Origin: an uncultured Bacteroidia bacterium
Lineage (GTDB): Bacteria; Bacteroidota; Bacteroidia; NS11-12g; UBA9320
Reading direction: 5' to 3'
Length of the DNA stretch: 64,000 nucleotides
NCBI GenBank assembly: GCA_943789165.1
Contig: CALSTB010000003.1
Location: 317,980 to 381,979, forward strand
The notes beneath the pieces were generated by a model, which saw only the letters and a list, made by a program, of their open reading frames with translations, was not told where the DNA came from and did no database searches. Within the stretch, counting starts at the first letter, position 1. Each line of letters opens with the position of its first letter. Both the position numbers and the translations under genes were made by a program. This document shows, piece after piece, positions 1-8,730 of this stretch.

Positions 1-56
1 ACGACGTAGAAGAAGGCAGAAAAGGGTTAAACGCTGTTAATGTAAAAATCGTTTAA
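1..56 (+). CDS. cold-shock protein, C-terminal end (partial)
   Basis: Frame 3 reads DVEEGRKGLNAVNVKIV and then TAA. This matches the C-terminal end of small CspA-type nucleic-acid-binding proteins of Bacteroidota, where a run like EEGxKGxxAVNV closes the last beta strand. Only the last 17 codons are inside the window, so the start and the RNP motifs cannot be seen. The family binds single-stranded RNA and DNA and acts as an RNA chaperone in the cytoplasm. A strong terminator follows within 30 bases, so this is the end of its transcript. The fragment is short, but the match in residue order is specific. Confidence 0.7.
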   Translation, partial: DVEEGRKGLNAVNVKIV

Positions 57-83
57 TCTCAATTCTTTAAGATATTGAAATCG

Positions 84-112
84 AAAGCCTATCACAGTTG
101 ATAGGCTTTTTT
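84..112 (+). terminator. Rho-independent terminator of the cold-shock gene
   Basis: A perfect 11-bp stem (AAAGCCTATCA at 84-94 pairs with TGATAGGCTTT at 99-109) encloses a 4-base loop, and the strand continues in T. It lies 28 bases after the cold-shock stop codon. Confidence 0.9.
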
Positions 113-174
113 GTTGCCTAAAATTTCGAAAATCTATCACCGCAACGTATCTTTAGCACCAGAAAATTGATATT

Positions 175-657
175 TTGACCAAAGAAGAAACCATCTACCA
201 TTTTTATTCAAGCCTAGGATCTGGCGATGTCAATGCCATGATTAGTTGTTATCACCCCGAAGTTGTGTTTGAAGACCCCGTTTTTGGCGAGCTCCGCGGA
301 GACCGCGTTTCAAATATGTGGCGAATGCTGCTTAACAATGCGGAAACTCCTCCAACAATTAAGGTAGAAGGCATGCAGCTATTACGTGGTACAGTAGGAT
401 GTATTTGGACCGCAAAATATACGTATGGTAAAAACAAACGTACGATTCACAACGTAGTAGAATCGCACTTTGTGTTTAAGGGAGATCTTATCATCGACCA
501 TAGAGACAAATTCGACCTGTATATTTGGATTAAGCAAGCTGCAGGTATGGCTGGATTTCTATTCGGTTGGACTAAGCCATATCACAAAGCCCTGAGAAAA
601 AAAACCAATCGTTACTTAGATAAGTTTATAAAAAAGCAGAGTGTTTCTCAAAAATGA
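175..657 (+). CDS. SnoaL/NTF2-like fold protein
   Basis: 160-residue protein of the NTF2-like (SnoaL, ketosteroid-isomerase-like) superfamily. The N-terminus (about residues 3-38) has the usual pattern of this fold: a helix, then the CYHPEVVFEDPVFG stretch that leads into the first strands; the sheet follows, with a basic, aromatic C-terminal tail (about 125-160). There is no signal peptide, so it should be cytoplasmic. Members bind small hydrophobic ligands or are isomerases, and the substrate cannot be told from sequence. The chosen start is TTG at 175, because starting at the next ATG (238) would remove the conserved first helix. It stands alone between a terminator and an unrelated gene. 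Confidence 0.7.
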   Translation: MTKEETIYHFYSSLGSGDVNAMISCYHPEVVFEDPVFGELRGDRVSNMWRMLLNNAETPPTIKVEGMQLLRGTVGCIWTAKYTYGKNKRTIHNVVESHFVFKGDLIIDHRDKFDLYIWIKQAAGMAGFLFGWTKPYHKALRKKTNRYLDKFIKKQSVSQK

Positions 658-711
658 AGACAATCGGATTGAGTTTTATACGCTTGTTTTCTATTTCCCT
701 ATAAGCTATAA

Positions 712-1185
712 ATGGCTAGGTATTGTTTCAAAAGGAAGTTTGGATTTGTTAATATGACACCAGATGCGATTTACTTGACAAGTACTGGAAACTGGACTGA
801 AATCGATCGTTTATCCGAAAAATCTAAAGCATCTATAAAGAAAAACGCGTGGCGCAAAACAAGAATAAAGCTCTTCCTTTATCCAAGCTTATTAGTACTT
901 GCCGGCATTGTCATTTCAGAAATGAGTCACCTTAACCTTATGTCAGTTTCGTTAATCGCCGGTGTTGCTGGTGGTGTCGCCTTGATAAAGTATTTCTCAA
1001 GTGACTTAGGAAATGTATATAAAATTCCGGTAGATAAAATCATACGTACCGAAATCTCCGACTCCGATGTCACCATTTACTTCCTCGATTCAGGGGGGAA
1101 ACCAACAGAAGAAGAAATTTTTGAACTTGAAAATGAAGCCATTGAAAAACTGGCAAAATGGGCCAACGAATTTCCAACCAAGTAA
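712..1185 (+). CDS. small membrane protein of unknown function
   Basis: 157 residues, not assigned to a family. Two hydrophobic segments lie at about residues 54-71 and 76-95 with a short turn between them, so it looks like an inner-membrane hairpin with a soluble N-terminal part (about 1-52) and a soluble, acidic C-terminal part (about 105-157). The C-terminal part alternates strand-like hydrophobic residues (VTIYFLD) with a final helix rich in Glu, reminiscent of small membrane-anchored PH-like proteins, but this is only an impression. Codon use looks like the neighbours. An alternative start is the ATG at 754. No operon partner is evident. Confidence 0.55.
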   Translation: MARYCFKRKFGFVNMTPDAIYLTSTGNWTEIDRLSEKSKASIKKNAWRKTRIKLFLYPSLLVLAGIVISEMSHLNLMSVSLIAGVAGGVALIKYFSSDLGNVYKIPVDKIIRTEISDSDVTIYFLDSGGKPTEEEIFELENEAIEKLAKWANEFPTK

Positions 1186-1244
1186 GCCCTGAAACACCTA
1201 TAAAAATCCCTTTTATATTTATTTTATAAATTGAAGTAAAATTC

Positions 1245-1252
1245 TATCTTTG
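1245..1252 (+). promoter_or_regulatory. -7 element for the rimP-nusA transcript
   Basis: TATCTTTG fits the Bacteroidota -7 consensus TAnnTTTG. A clear TTTG box at the usual distance is not seen, although the upstream DNA is T-rich. It is placed to start a transcript about 60 bases before rimP that runs through the palindrome at 1273-1298. Confidence 0.55.
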
Positions 1253-1272
1253 CAGCGTTAGTAAGAGATAGG

Positions 1273-1303
1273 AAAGAGGGAATTTAAATTCCCTCTTTTT
1301 TTT
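1273..1303 (+). terminator. terminator-like palindrome in the rimP leader
   Basis: A perfect 26-bp palindrome (AAAGAGGGAATTT followed at once by its complement, 1273-1298) runs into a continuous T tract that ends at 1303. This is the form of an intrinsic terminator. It lies between the likely promoter (1245-1252) and the rimP start (1315), so it would act on the transcript of rimP itself, either as a leader attenuator or as the end of a short leader RNA. See the findings. Confidence 0.7.
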
Positions 1304-1314
1304 ACGCAAAGAAT

Positions 1315-1782
1315 ATGACGCTGGTCGATACTATAAAATCATTGGTTGAGGAAGAACTTCAAGATTCTCCTTATTTCCTTGTGGATATAGTTGGTGGTGA
1401 CCGAAGCAGAAAAATTCGAGTATTGATTGATGGTGACGAAGGAGTTACGGTTGATCAATGTTCTAAAGTGAGTCGTTCTGTATCTAAAGTGGTGGATGAA
1501 GAAACCTTTGAGGCAGACCCATTTATTTTAGAAGTGTCGAGTCCAGGAGCTGATGAACCTTTGATAAACAAAAGGCAATACAACAAGCACATTGGACGGA
1601 AACTGGATGTGGAAACGGCTGAAGGCGTAAAACAATACAAACTTATTGACGTGGTTGCTGATGGCATCATCGGAGCACCTGTTTTAGACAAGAAACAAAA
1701 GAAAAATAAAATAACGGCCGACCCAGTTACGATTGGATTCGGTGACATAATAACTTCAACTGTAGTATTATCTTTTAAGTAA
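1315..1782 (+). CDS. rimP: ribosome maturation factor RimP
   Basis: RimP helps mature the 30S ribosomal subunit in the cytoplasm. At 155 residues it has the usual length. The N-terminal domain contains the conserved block DQCSKVSRSVSKVVDEE (about 47-63) and the family motif LEVSSPG (about 72-78); the C-terminal SH3-like domain spans about 90-155 and carries a Lys-rich insert (QKKNKI). The ATG at 1315 is the only start that keeps the whole first helix. It is 6 bases upstream of nusA, and the order rimP-nusA-infB is the widespread arrangement of this cluster. Expression is probably influenced by the palindrome just upstream. Confidence 0.95.
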   Translation: MTLVDTIKSLVEEELQDSPYFLVDIVGGDRSRKIRVLIDGDEGVTVDQCSKVSRSVSKVVDEETFEADPFILEVSSPGADEPLINKRQYNKHIGRKLDVETAEGVKQYKLIDVVADGIIGAPVLDKKQKKNKITADPVTIGFGDIITSTVVLSFK

Positions 1783-1788
1783 AAGTAT

Positions 1789-3024
1789 ATGACTTTAGGA
1801 CTAGTAGAATCGTTTGCGGAATTCAAAGAATTCAAAAACATCGACAGAGCCACGATGATGGCTGTAATGGAAGATGTATTCCGAAGCATGCTTCGTAAGA
1901 AATATGGCGATGACTCTAATTTTGACATCATCATCAATACAGATCAAGGTGATTTAGAAATCTACCGAAATCGAAAAATTGTTGATATGGATGAAGTAGA
2001 AGATGAAAACCAAGAAATCAACATTGAGGACGCTAAAAACCTTGAAGACGATTACGAAATTGGGGAAGATGCAATTGAGGAAATTAAATTACTTAATTTT
2101 GGAAGACGTGCCATTTTAGCTGCTCGTCAAACGTTATTATCAAGAATTTTAGAACTTGAAAAAGACGAATTATTTAAGAAATATAAAGACCGAGTTGGCG
2201 AAATCATAACAGGTGAAGTTTACCAGATATGGAAACGTGAATTAATGGTTTTGGACGATGAAGGAAACGAATTAATTCTACCAAAAACTGAAATGATTGG
2301 TCGCGACTTCTTTAAGAAAGGCGACAGTGTAAGAGCGGTAGTATTAAGAGTTGAAATGCAAAACAACAATCCGCGAATCATCTTATCGAGAACGGCTCCA
2401 ATATTCTTAGAGCGATTATTCGAATTAGAAGTTCCTGAAATATTAGATGGCTTAATCACTATCAAAAATGTGGTTCGTGAACCTGGAGAACGGGCTAAAG
2501 TGGCTGTAGAAAGCTATGACGACCGAATCGACCCAGTAGGTGCATGTGTTGGAATGAAAGGATCTCGGATTCATGGAATTGTACGTGAATTGAGAAATGA
2601 AAACATCGATGTAATTAACTTTACAACCAATACGCAATTGTACATTCAACGTGCCCTAAGTCCTGCGAAGGTATCAAACACCGTGCTGGACGAAGAAGAG
2701 AAGCGTGCTGATGTATATTTGCCAAGCGATCAGGTTTCACTTGCCATTGGAAAAGGTGGGTTTAACATTAAACTGGCTGGTAGATTAGTAGGGTACAACA
2801 TCGACGTTTACCGTGAAAACGTTGAAGCTGATGACGTAGATGTAGACTTGGATGAATTCACTGATGAAATTGATGAGTGGATCATTGACGAGTTGAAAGC
2901 AATAGGTTTAGACACCGCCAAAAGTGTGTTAGATATGGATGTAGATGATCTTGTTCGAAGAACTGAACTTGAACTTGAAACCATAACGGAAATAAAGAAA
3001 ATATTTGAAGCGGAGTTTGAATAA
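1789..3024 (+). CDS. nusA: transcription termination/antitermination protein NusA
   Basis: NusA binds RNA polymerase and nascent RNA and tunes pausing, termination and antitermination. In order: N-terminal polymerase-binding domain (about 1-125), S1 domain (about 137-200), first KH domain with DPVGACVGMKGSRI (about 247-260) and second KH domain with SLAIGKGGFNIKLA (about 316-329). An acidic linker rich in Asp/Glu (about 345-370) leads to a short helix-hairpin-helix-like tail. At 411 residues it is the short form without long acidic repeats, as is common in Bacteroidota. It follows rimP by 6 bases and is separated from infB by 136 bases. Confidence 0.97.
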   Translation: MTLGLVESFAEFKEFKNIDRATMMAVMEDVFRSMLRKKYGDDSNFDIIINTDQGDLEIYRNRKIVDMDEVEDENQEINIEDAKNLEDDYEIGEDAIEEIKLLNFGRRAILAARQTLLSRILELEKDELFKKYKDRVGEIITGEVYQIWKRELMVLDDEGNELILPKTEMIGRDFFKKGDSVRAVVLRVEMQNNNPRIILSRTAPIFLERLFELEVPEILDGLITIKNVVREPGERAKVAVESYDDRIDPVGACVGMKGSRIHGIVRELRNENIDVINFTTNTQLYIQRALSPAKVSNTVLDEEEKRADVYLPSDQVSLAIGKGGFNIKLAGRLVGYNIDVYRENVEADDVDVDLDEFTDEIDEWIIDELKAIGLDTAKSVLDMDVDDLVRRTELELETITEIKKIFEAEFE

Positions 3025-3160
3025 AACTAAGTAACAAATGCAAAAGAAGATGAAGAATAGCACTCTTATCATGAAGTAACGGGGATCATACATATGGTCG
3101 GTTCGCGTTCGCTACAGGATAATTGTGAAAGTTCTTCGGTAATTAAAAAGTAAAACATTA

Positions 3161-6019
3161 ATGGCTGGAAAAACGCACAGAATTTCAAAAGTTGCAGCAG
3201 AACTCAATGTTAGCTGGAAAAGCTTGATTGAATACCTCAACCAGAGTGGCTTTGAGGTAGACATGAAAATGACGGCTAAAATAGGCCAGGACATGTATGA
3301 TGTTCTTGAACAAAAATACCGTTCAGACAAGCAAGCCAAGGAAGAATCACAGGCGCTTGAAATCAATATTCGTCGACAAGACGAAACGCTTACAGCGAAC
3401 ACCAAGAAACCTAGTTCTAAAAAGAAAAAAGGTGAAGATGAGGCTCAGGATATCGTCCTGATCAAGGACACTGGATTAAGTCGACCTTCAACCACACCAG
3501 AACCCACCAAGGAGCCGGAAGTTGAGCCTGTAAAGGAAGAACCAGTTGCTAAGGTTGAACCTCCAAAGGAAGAGCCTAAAGCGGAACCTGTTAAGGAAGA
3601 AGCACCTAAAGAAGAGGCCCCGGTTGTCAGCAAAACAGAATTACCTGGTTTTAAAGTTCTTGGTAAGATTTCATTGGACAAACCTGAAAAGAAGGTTGCC
3701 AAGAAAAAGGAAGAAGCCCCAAAAGAAGAAGTAAAGGAAACGCCAGTTGCACCTGAAACACCGGTTGAAAAACCAGTTGTTGAGGCAAAGAAAGAACCTG
3801 AAATAAAGGAGCCAGGTAAAGAGACCCCACCAGAGGTTAAAGAAGAAATTGCGGATAAAGGACCAGAAGTAGTAAAGCCTAAGTATGAAAAGCTTGGAGG
3901 TTTAACTATTAAAGGAAAAATAAAACTTCCTGATCCACCAGCACCTAAAAAGGTAGCAAGCAGTGGTGGCAAGCCTGAAGATAATCAGCGTAAAAAACGT
4001 AAACGTACCGTTAAAGCTGGACCTGTTAAACCAGGATCTGGAAATTACGGTAACAAAGGTCGCTTCAACAAAACCGGTAACAAGGATGAAGCAAAAGATG
4101 AAATTACTGAAAAAGAAATCCAAGATAAAATCAAGGCTACTTTAGCCAAACTTGGAGGTAATAAAGGAAGTAAAGGCCCTTCTCGTCAAAAATTAAGAAG
4201 ACAAAAAAGAGACGACCACAAAACGACTCGTGAGGAAGAAATGATCAAACAAGAACTTGAAAGTAAAGTTCTTAAGATCACGGAATTCGTTACGGCAAAT
4301 GAAATGGCGTCATTGATGGACGTGTCTGTAAACGAAATTATCACTGCATACTTTTCATTAGGTATGATGGTTTCGATCAACCAGAGATTGGATGCTGAAA
4401 CTATTAAAATGGTTGCGGATGAATTTGGTTTTGATATCGAATTCGTTGATGCAGAAGAGCAGGTAGAGTTTGGTGAAGATGAGGTTGACAACCCAGAGGA
4501 TTTGGAAGAACGTCCTCCAATTGTTACCATTATGGGTCACGTTGATCATGGTAAAACTTCTTTGCTTGATTACATTCGAAATACCAACGTAATTGCCGGT
4601 GAGGCGGGTGGAATTACCCAGCACGTAGCCGCTTACGAGGTTGAATTAAAGAATAAAAAACGAATCACTTTCGTAGATACTCCTGGTCACGAAGCGTTTA
4701 CCGCGATGAGAGCAAGGGGAGCGAAAGTAACTGACGTTGCCATCATCGTAATCGCCGCGGATGATAGCGTGATGCCTCAAACAAAAGAAGCGATTAGTCA
4801 CGCTCAGGCAGCTGATGTACCCATCATATTTGCCTTCAACAAGATTGATAGAGACGTAGCTAATCCTGATAGAATCAGGGAAGAACTATCTGCTATGAAC
4901 ATCTTAGTAGAAGAGTGGGGTGGTAAATATCAAGCCCAAGAAATTTCAGCGAAAAAGGGAATTAACATTGATGAGCTTTTGGACAAAGTATTACTGGAAG
5001 CAGAATTACTTGAATTAAAAGCCAACCCTAACAAACGTGCAAAAGGTTCTGTAATGGAAGCACGATTGGATAAAGGTCGAGGTGTTCTTGCCTCAATTCT
5101 TGTTCAAGAAGGAACATTGAACGTCGGTGACCCACTAGTTGCCGGTCATCATTTCTGTCGTGTAAGAGCGATGTTTAATGAACGGATGAAGCCGGTTAAA
5201 GAAGCCGATCCATCAACGCCAGTCAACATTCTTGGATTCACATCAGCGCCTACCGCCGGTGACGTATTCCAAGTGTTTGAATCAGAACAAGATGCCAAAG
5301 ATGTTGCGAACAGACGAGCTCAATTACAAAGAGAGCAAGGTATTCGAACTACTAAGCATATTACGCTTGACGAAATTGGTCGTCGACTAGCTGTTGGAAA
5401 CTTTAAGGAATTAAAGGTAATTGTGAAGGCCGATGTGGATGGTTCTTCTGAAGCACTTTCTGATTCGTTATTGAAGCTATCCACTGAAGAAATTCAGGTG
5501 AATGTGATTCATAAGTCTGTTGGTCAAATTACTGAGTCCGACGTATTGCTTGCATCTGCATCTGACGCGATAATCATTGGTTTCCAAGTGAGACCAGCGG
5601 CATCAGCTAAGAAGTTAGCAGAAGCGGAAGAAATTGACATCCGATTGTACTCTGTCATTTACAAGGCCATTGAAGAGATTAAATCTGCAATGGAGGGTAT
5701 GCTTGCTCCTGAATTCGAAGAGAAGATTACAGGTAACGCAGAGATTCGAGAGGTGTTTAAAATCACAAAGGTTGGAACCGTTGCTGGTTGTATGATTACA
5801 GACGGTAAAATTCAACGCGATAACCTGGTTCGATTGATTCGAGATGGCGTAGTTGTGTATTCTGGTCAGTTAGCTGCCCTGAAACGATTCAAAGACGACG
5901 TGAAGGAAGTTAACCGAGGATTTGAATGTGGTATGCAGATTAAAAACTACAACGACATCCGTATAGGAGACATCATCGAGTGTTACACCGAAGTTGAGGT
6001 GAAACGTAAGTTGAAATAA
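3161..6019 (+). CDS. infB: translation initiation factor IF-2
   Basis: IF-2 is the GTPase that brings initiator tRNA to the ribosome. The 952-residue protein has an IF2_N-type N-terminal domain (about 1-50, [17 protein letters not shown]), a long low-complexity Lys/Glu/Pro linker (about 75-370), a second IF2_N-like segment (about 373-425) and the G domain. The G-domain motifs are GHVDHGKTS (G1, about 460), GITQH (G2), DTPGH (G3), NKID (G4) and SAKKG (G5); domains II-IV follow, including the fMet-tRNA-binding C-terminus. The long charged linker is normal for Bacteroidota and causes several false reading frames in other registers. The 136-base gap after nusA could hold its own promoter, but no clear TAnnTTTG was found there. 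Confidence 0.98.
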   Translation: MAGKTHRISKVAAELNVSWKSLIEYLNQSGFEVDMKMTAKIGQDMYDVLEQKYRSDKQAKEESQALEINIRRQDETLTANTKKPSSKKKKGEDEAQDIVLIKDTGLSRPSTTPEPTKEPEVEPVKEEPVAKVEPPKEEPKAEPVKEEAPKEEAPVVSKTELPGFKVLGKISLDKPEKKVAKKKEEAPKEEVKETPVAPETPVEKPVVEAKKEPEIKEPGKETPPEVKEEIADKGPEVVKPKYEKLGGLTIKGKIKLPDPPAPKKVASSGGKPEDNQRKKRKRTVKAGPVKPGSGNYGNKGRFNKTGNKDEAKDEITEKEIQDKIKATLAKLGGNKGSKGPSRQKLRRQKRDDHKTTREEEMIKQELESKVLKITEFVTANEMASLMDVSVNEIITAYFSLGMMVSINQRLDAETIKMVADEFGFDIEFVDAEEQVEFGEDEVDNPEDLEERPPIVTIMGHVDHGKTSLLDYIRNTNVIAGEAGGITQHVAAYEVELKNKKRITFVDTPGHEAFTAMRARGAKVTDVAIIVIAADDSVMPQTKEAISHAQAADVPIIFAFNKIDRDVANPDRIREELSAMNILVEEWGGKYQAQEISAKKGINIDELLDKVLLEAELLELKANPNKRAKGSVMEARLDKGRGVLASILVQEGTLNVGDPLVAGHHFCRVRAMFNERMKPVKEADPSTPVNILGFTSAPTAGDVFQVFESEQDAKDVANRRAQLQREQGIRTTKHITLDEIGRRLAVGNFKELKVIVKADVDGSSEALSDSLLKLSTEEIQVNVIHKSVGQITESDVLLASASDAIIIGFQVRPAASAKKLAEAEEIDIRLYSVIYKAIEEIKSAMEGMLAPEFEEKITGNAEIREVFKITKVGTVAGCMITDGKIQRDNLVRLIRDGVVVYSGQLAALKRFKDDVKEVNRGFECGMQIKNYNDIRIGDIIECYTEVEVKRKLK

Positions 6020-6158
6020 GCCCTTTACACATTTCTGATGGCACAAGAAATCAGGCGCTTTCAAGCCATACATGATTGATAAGGCCAAAATTCACAAATG
6101 ATGAAGGTCATCGTCATTAAGTAAAATTTAACGTTTACTTTAGTGTATTAAATTACAC

Positions 6159-6845
6159 ATGATTCTCGCAACATTGGTAAATCGAAAATGGCTTCTTCTA
6201 TGGCTAAGCCTTAGTTCCGTAATTGGATGCGAAAGTCCTACATGTTCTGATGAGAAGTTTGACGATCAATCCTTCACAACTGAAACAACCAACTGGAATA
6301 TTTACAACTCGATCGAAGGACTCGTTTTTGTCGACAAATTTGGTAAAGAGTACGTCTATACCAAAGATCGTGGCTTCCTTAATTCAAGGTTATATTTATT
6401 CACTGAAGATTGCCATACCAAACCTAGAACAATTCAGTATAACGGGGATTATGCCCTTGTTGGTTTCAATGGACCAGATAAAACTGATATTGCTGTGGCT
6501 TTTTTTGTTACATTTTTAGACCACGAAACCAATTTCGCAATGCCTCAAATCGTGGACCTCATGGGTGTTTCAATTCTGGATGTAACGGTAGTGCCAAATG
6601 TGGTAGTAAGTAGATTAAAACACATAACTTCTAATCGAAATGGTACGTTAGATAAAGACGCTTTTAACAACTCACAGTCTGTCAGTAAAGACAAAATAGA
6701 GTTATTCGGTCGTACGTTTTTGAATGTAATTGAGCAAACGGATTTTACTAATGCGCCAATCGTTTGTAATCAAGAATTTGGTGTATTGTCTTTTAGTAAC
6801 AGACATGGTGTTACCCTTGTCTTTGATCGATTTCTTACAAAGTGA
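6159..6845 (+). CDS. hypothetical lipoprotein
   Basis: 228 residues with an N-terminal hydrophobic segment that ends in the lipobox SVIGC (Cys at about residue 24). It should therefore be a lipidated outer-envelope protein. The mature part has no family I recognise; it is rich in beta-type hydrophobic alternation and has a few Cys residues (CHT, VCN). It is convergent with the alkyltransferase-like gene, with only 3 bases between the two stop codons and no terminator seen. The ATG at 6159 gives a slightly long n-region (MILATLVNRKW), which is acceptable for a lipoprotein signal. Confidence 0.6.
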   Translation: MILATLVNRKWLLLWLSLSSVIGCESPTCSDEKFDDQSFTTETTNWNIYNSIEGLVFVDKFGKEYVYTKDRGFLNSRLYLFTEDCHTKPRTIQYNGDYALVGFNGPDKTDIAVAFFVTFLDHETNFAMPQIVDLMGVSILDVTVVPNVVVSRLKHITSNRNGTLDKDAFNNSQSVSKDKIELFGRTFLNVIEQTDFTNAPIVCNQEFGVLSFSNRHGVTLVFDRFLTK

Positions 6846-6848
6846 AAA

Positions 6849-7217
6849 TCATTTGTCCAAACTTAGCGCTTCGTTAGGATCCCAGTAAATGGATTCAAGC
6901 TGTTGTATTTCATTGTCGACAACTTTAACGCCTTCTTGCATTAATAATTCCTCCATAGGAATGCCACGGAAATGTGCCTTGCCTGTCAAGATGCCTTTTC
7001 TGTTTACAACTCGATGTGCAGGTAAATCATGACGAGAATTGTTTAGGGCATTTAGCGCCCAACCCACCATACGACTCGATCTTGCCGCTCCTAAATATTT
7101 GGCAATCGCGCCATATGAAGTAACTCTTCCTTCGGGAATGAGCGCAACTACCTGATACACCAACTCGAAAAAAGAATTGGTTTTATCATTTTCATGCAAC
7201 CTTTTAACCTTAGGCAT
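6849..7217 (-). CDS. alkyltransferase-like protein (MGMT family, no catalytic Cys)
   Basis: Belongs to the DNA-binding domain family of O6-alkylguanine-DNA alkyltransferases. The helix-turn-helix part (GRVTSYGAIAKYLG) and the active-site block are clear, but the block reads PAHRVVN where MGMT has PCHRV, so the methyl-accepting Cys is Ala (about residue 67). Such alkyltransferase-like (ATL) proteins are known to bind O6-alkylguanine and route it to nucleotide excision repair instead of repairing it directly. The N-terminal MGMT domain is absent (122 residues), as in other ATLs. I chose the ATG at 7217 because a TATGTTTG promoter element (7229-7236) overlaps the upstream ATG at 7235. Confidence 0.85.
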   Translation of the reverse strand: MPKVKRLHENDKTNSFFELVYQVVALIPEGRVTSYGAIAKYLGAARSSRMVGWALNALNNSRHDLPAHRVVNRKGILTGKAHFRGIPMEELLMQEGVKVVDNEIQQLESIYWDPNEALSLDK

Positions 7218-7228
7218 AGTCTTTGTAA

Positions 7229-7236
7229 CAAACATA
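7229..7236 (-). promoter_or_regulatory. -7 element for the alkyltransferase-like gene
   Basis: On the minus strand TATGTTTG matches TAnnTTTG and ends 11 bases before the ATG at 7217. It overlaps the alternative ATG at 7235, which argues against that longer start. Confidence 0.5.
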
Positions 7237-7251
7237 AAACATTATACACCT

Positions 7252-7259
7252 TATTTTTG
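7252..7259 (+). promoter_or_regulatory. -7 element for the TlpA-like pair
   Basis: TATTTTTG matches TAnnTTTG, 26 bases before the ATG at 7286. No TTTG box is seen at the usual distance, so the evidence is the -7 element and its position in the divergent intergenic region. Confidence 0.5.
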
Positions 7260-7285
7260 TACAAACTTGAAGAGAGAAAAAATCT

Positions 7286-8704
7286 ATGAGATTCATTAAA
7301 ACTATTGTGCTGTTGTTATTTGTGGGATATGGAATAGCGAGCGCTCAACACAATATTAGTTTCAAAATAAATGGCCTGCAGCCCGGACAAGATTGCATCC
7401 TTGCACACTACTACGCCGATCAAAATAGGATTATAGATACAGCCACAGTAAGTAACAAAGGAATTGTTCGTTTCAGCGGTCCAGACAAATTACTAAACGG
7501 TGTGTATATCATCGTCTTACCAAAAAAGACATACATTGAATTCATCGTACCAAACGACGACCAAGAATTTCAAATCACGTTTGATACCACGTTAATGCCG
7601 AGCTCTAAATCGGTCACTGGTTCTTTAGACAACCAGGTATTTTTTGAATTCGATAAATTCGCAATTGACCCAGGAACTCGAAAACGAGACCTTATTGAAC
7701 AATTCAAAAAGTGTGAAAGCCAAGAGTGCAAAGACCAAATTCGAGCTAAGAGTAAATTGGTTGATGCAGAAGTAGATGCTAAGCGATTGGAGCTGGTTGA
7801 AACTTACGCGTCGACTTTTACGTCAAAACTATTAAAATCAGTCATAGATGTTGAAATACCTGAAAGCATTCAGGCAGACACAACAGGAAAGAAATACGAA
7901 TATTTTAGAAAACACTATTGGGACAATATTGACCTGACCGACGATGGGATGCTTCGTACGCCAGTGTTTAAAGGCAAGCTCGAATATTACATCGGTAAGT
8001 TAATAGTACAACATCCTGACACCTTGATCCCTGCCATTGATGAGCTCTGCTCAAAAATTGAAAAAGGAGGGGCAATGGAGATTTATAAATATGTGGTTTG
8101 GTGGAATACAAACCATCACGAAGAATCGAAAATCATGTGTATGGATAAGGTACTCCACCACATGGCAAAATCGTATTACTGTGCTGGAAAGTGTTATTGG
8201 GCAGATTCGGCTTTAGTCGCTAAAATGTGTGAACATGCCGGCAAAATTGGTCCGACGTTATGTGGCGCTGTTACGCCTAATATGACTTTATGGGATACTT
8301 CATTTGTAAGACCCGTAACCTTACACAACATTGAAGCTCCAGTAACTGTAGTCGTTTTTTGGGATCACCAATGTGGCCATTGTAAAAAAGAAATTCCAAA
8401 GCTTAAGGAAATGTACGATTCAATGAAAGCGCGTGGTGTTGAAGTGTATTCAGTCTATACGCAAGCCGATGTTGAAGGCTGGAAGCAATACATTAAAGAC
8501 AATAAACTCACTTGGTTAAATGTTGTTGACGCTTACAACAAAGCAACGTACCGAGAAGATTATAATATTATTTCTACACCTCAAGTGTATATGTTAGATC
8601 ATAACAAAATGATTCGTTTCAAAAACCCTCCTGCTGAAAACGTTGGAAGAATTGCCGAAATCATGTTAGAGGAATACGAAAAAAACAAAGCTCCTAAACA
8701 ATAA
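7286..8704 (+). CDS. TlpA-like thioredoxin-fold protein (first of tandem pair)
   Basis: 472 residues with a Sec signal peptide (cleavage after ASA, about residue 20). The mature protein begins with a DUF4369-like beta domain (about 22-110), has a Lys/Glu-rich helical middle of the DUF5106 type (about 115-330), and ends in a thioredoxin-like domain with the redox motif CGHC at about residue 363 (context DHQCGHCKKEIPK) and a cis-Pro region STPQVYML. This is the layout of periplasmic TlpA/AhpC-like thiol oxidoreductases, which are common in Bacteroidota. It probably reduces or oxidises disulfides in exported proteins. The partner is unknown. The next gene is a close paralogue 26 bases downstream. 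Confidence 0.85.
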   Translation: MRFIKTIVLLLFVGYGIASAQHNISFKINGLQPGQDCILAHYYADQNRIIDTATVSNKGIVRFSGPDKLLNGVYIIVLPKKTYIEFIVPNDDQEFQITFDTTLMPSSKSVTGSLDNQVFFEFDKFAIDPGTRKRDLIEQFKKCESQECKDQIRAKSKLVDAEVDAKRLELVETYASTFTSKLLKSVIDVEIPESIQADTTGKKYEYFRKHYWDNIDLTDDGMLRTPVFKGKLEYYIGKLIVQHPDTLIPAIDELCSKIEKGGAMEIYKYVVWWNTNHHEESKIMCMDKVLHHMAKSYYCAGKCYWADSALVAKMCEHAGKIGPTLCGAVTPNMTLWDTSFVRPVTLHNIEAPVTVVVFWDHQCGHCKKEIPKLKEMYDSMKARGVEVYSVYTQADVEGWKQYIKDNKLTWLNVVDAYNKATYREDYNIISTPQVYMLDHNKMIRFKNPPAENVGRIAEIMLEEYEKNKAPKQ

Positions 8705-8730
8705 AACTGACCTTCAGTCATTGTAACATT

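Noticed and set aside
1455-1937. 160-residue minus-strand ORF across rimP and nusA
   Set aside because: It is a shadow of two certain genes and has no family signal.
3445-3972. 175-residue antisense ORF opposite infB
   Set aside because: It mirrors the Lys/Glu/Pro-rich linker of IF-2 in another frame and shows only Ser/Gly/Phe bias.
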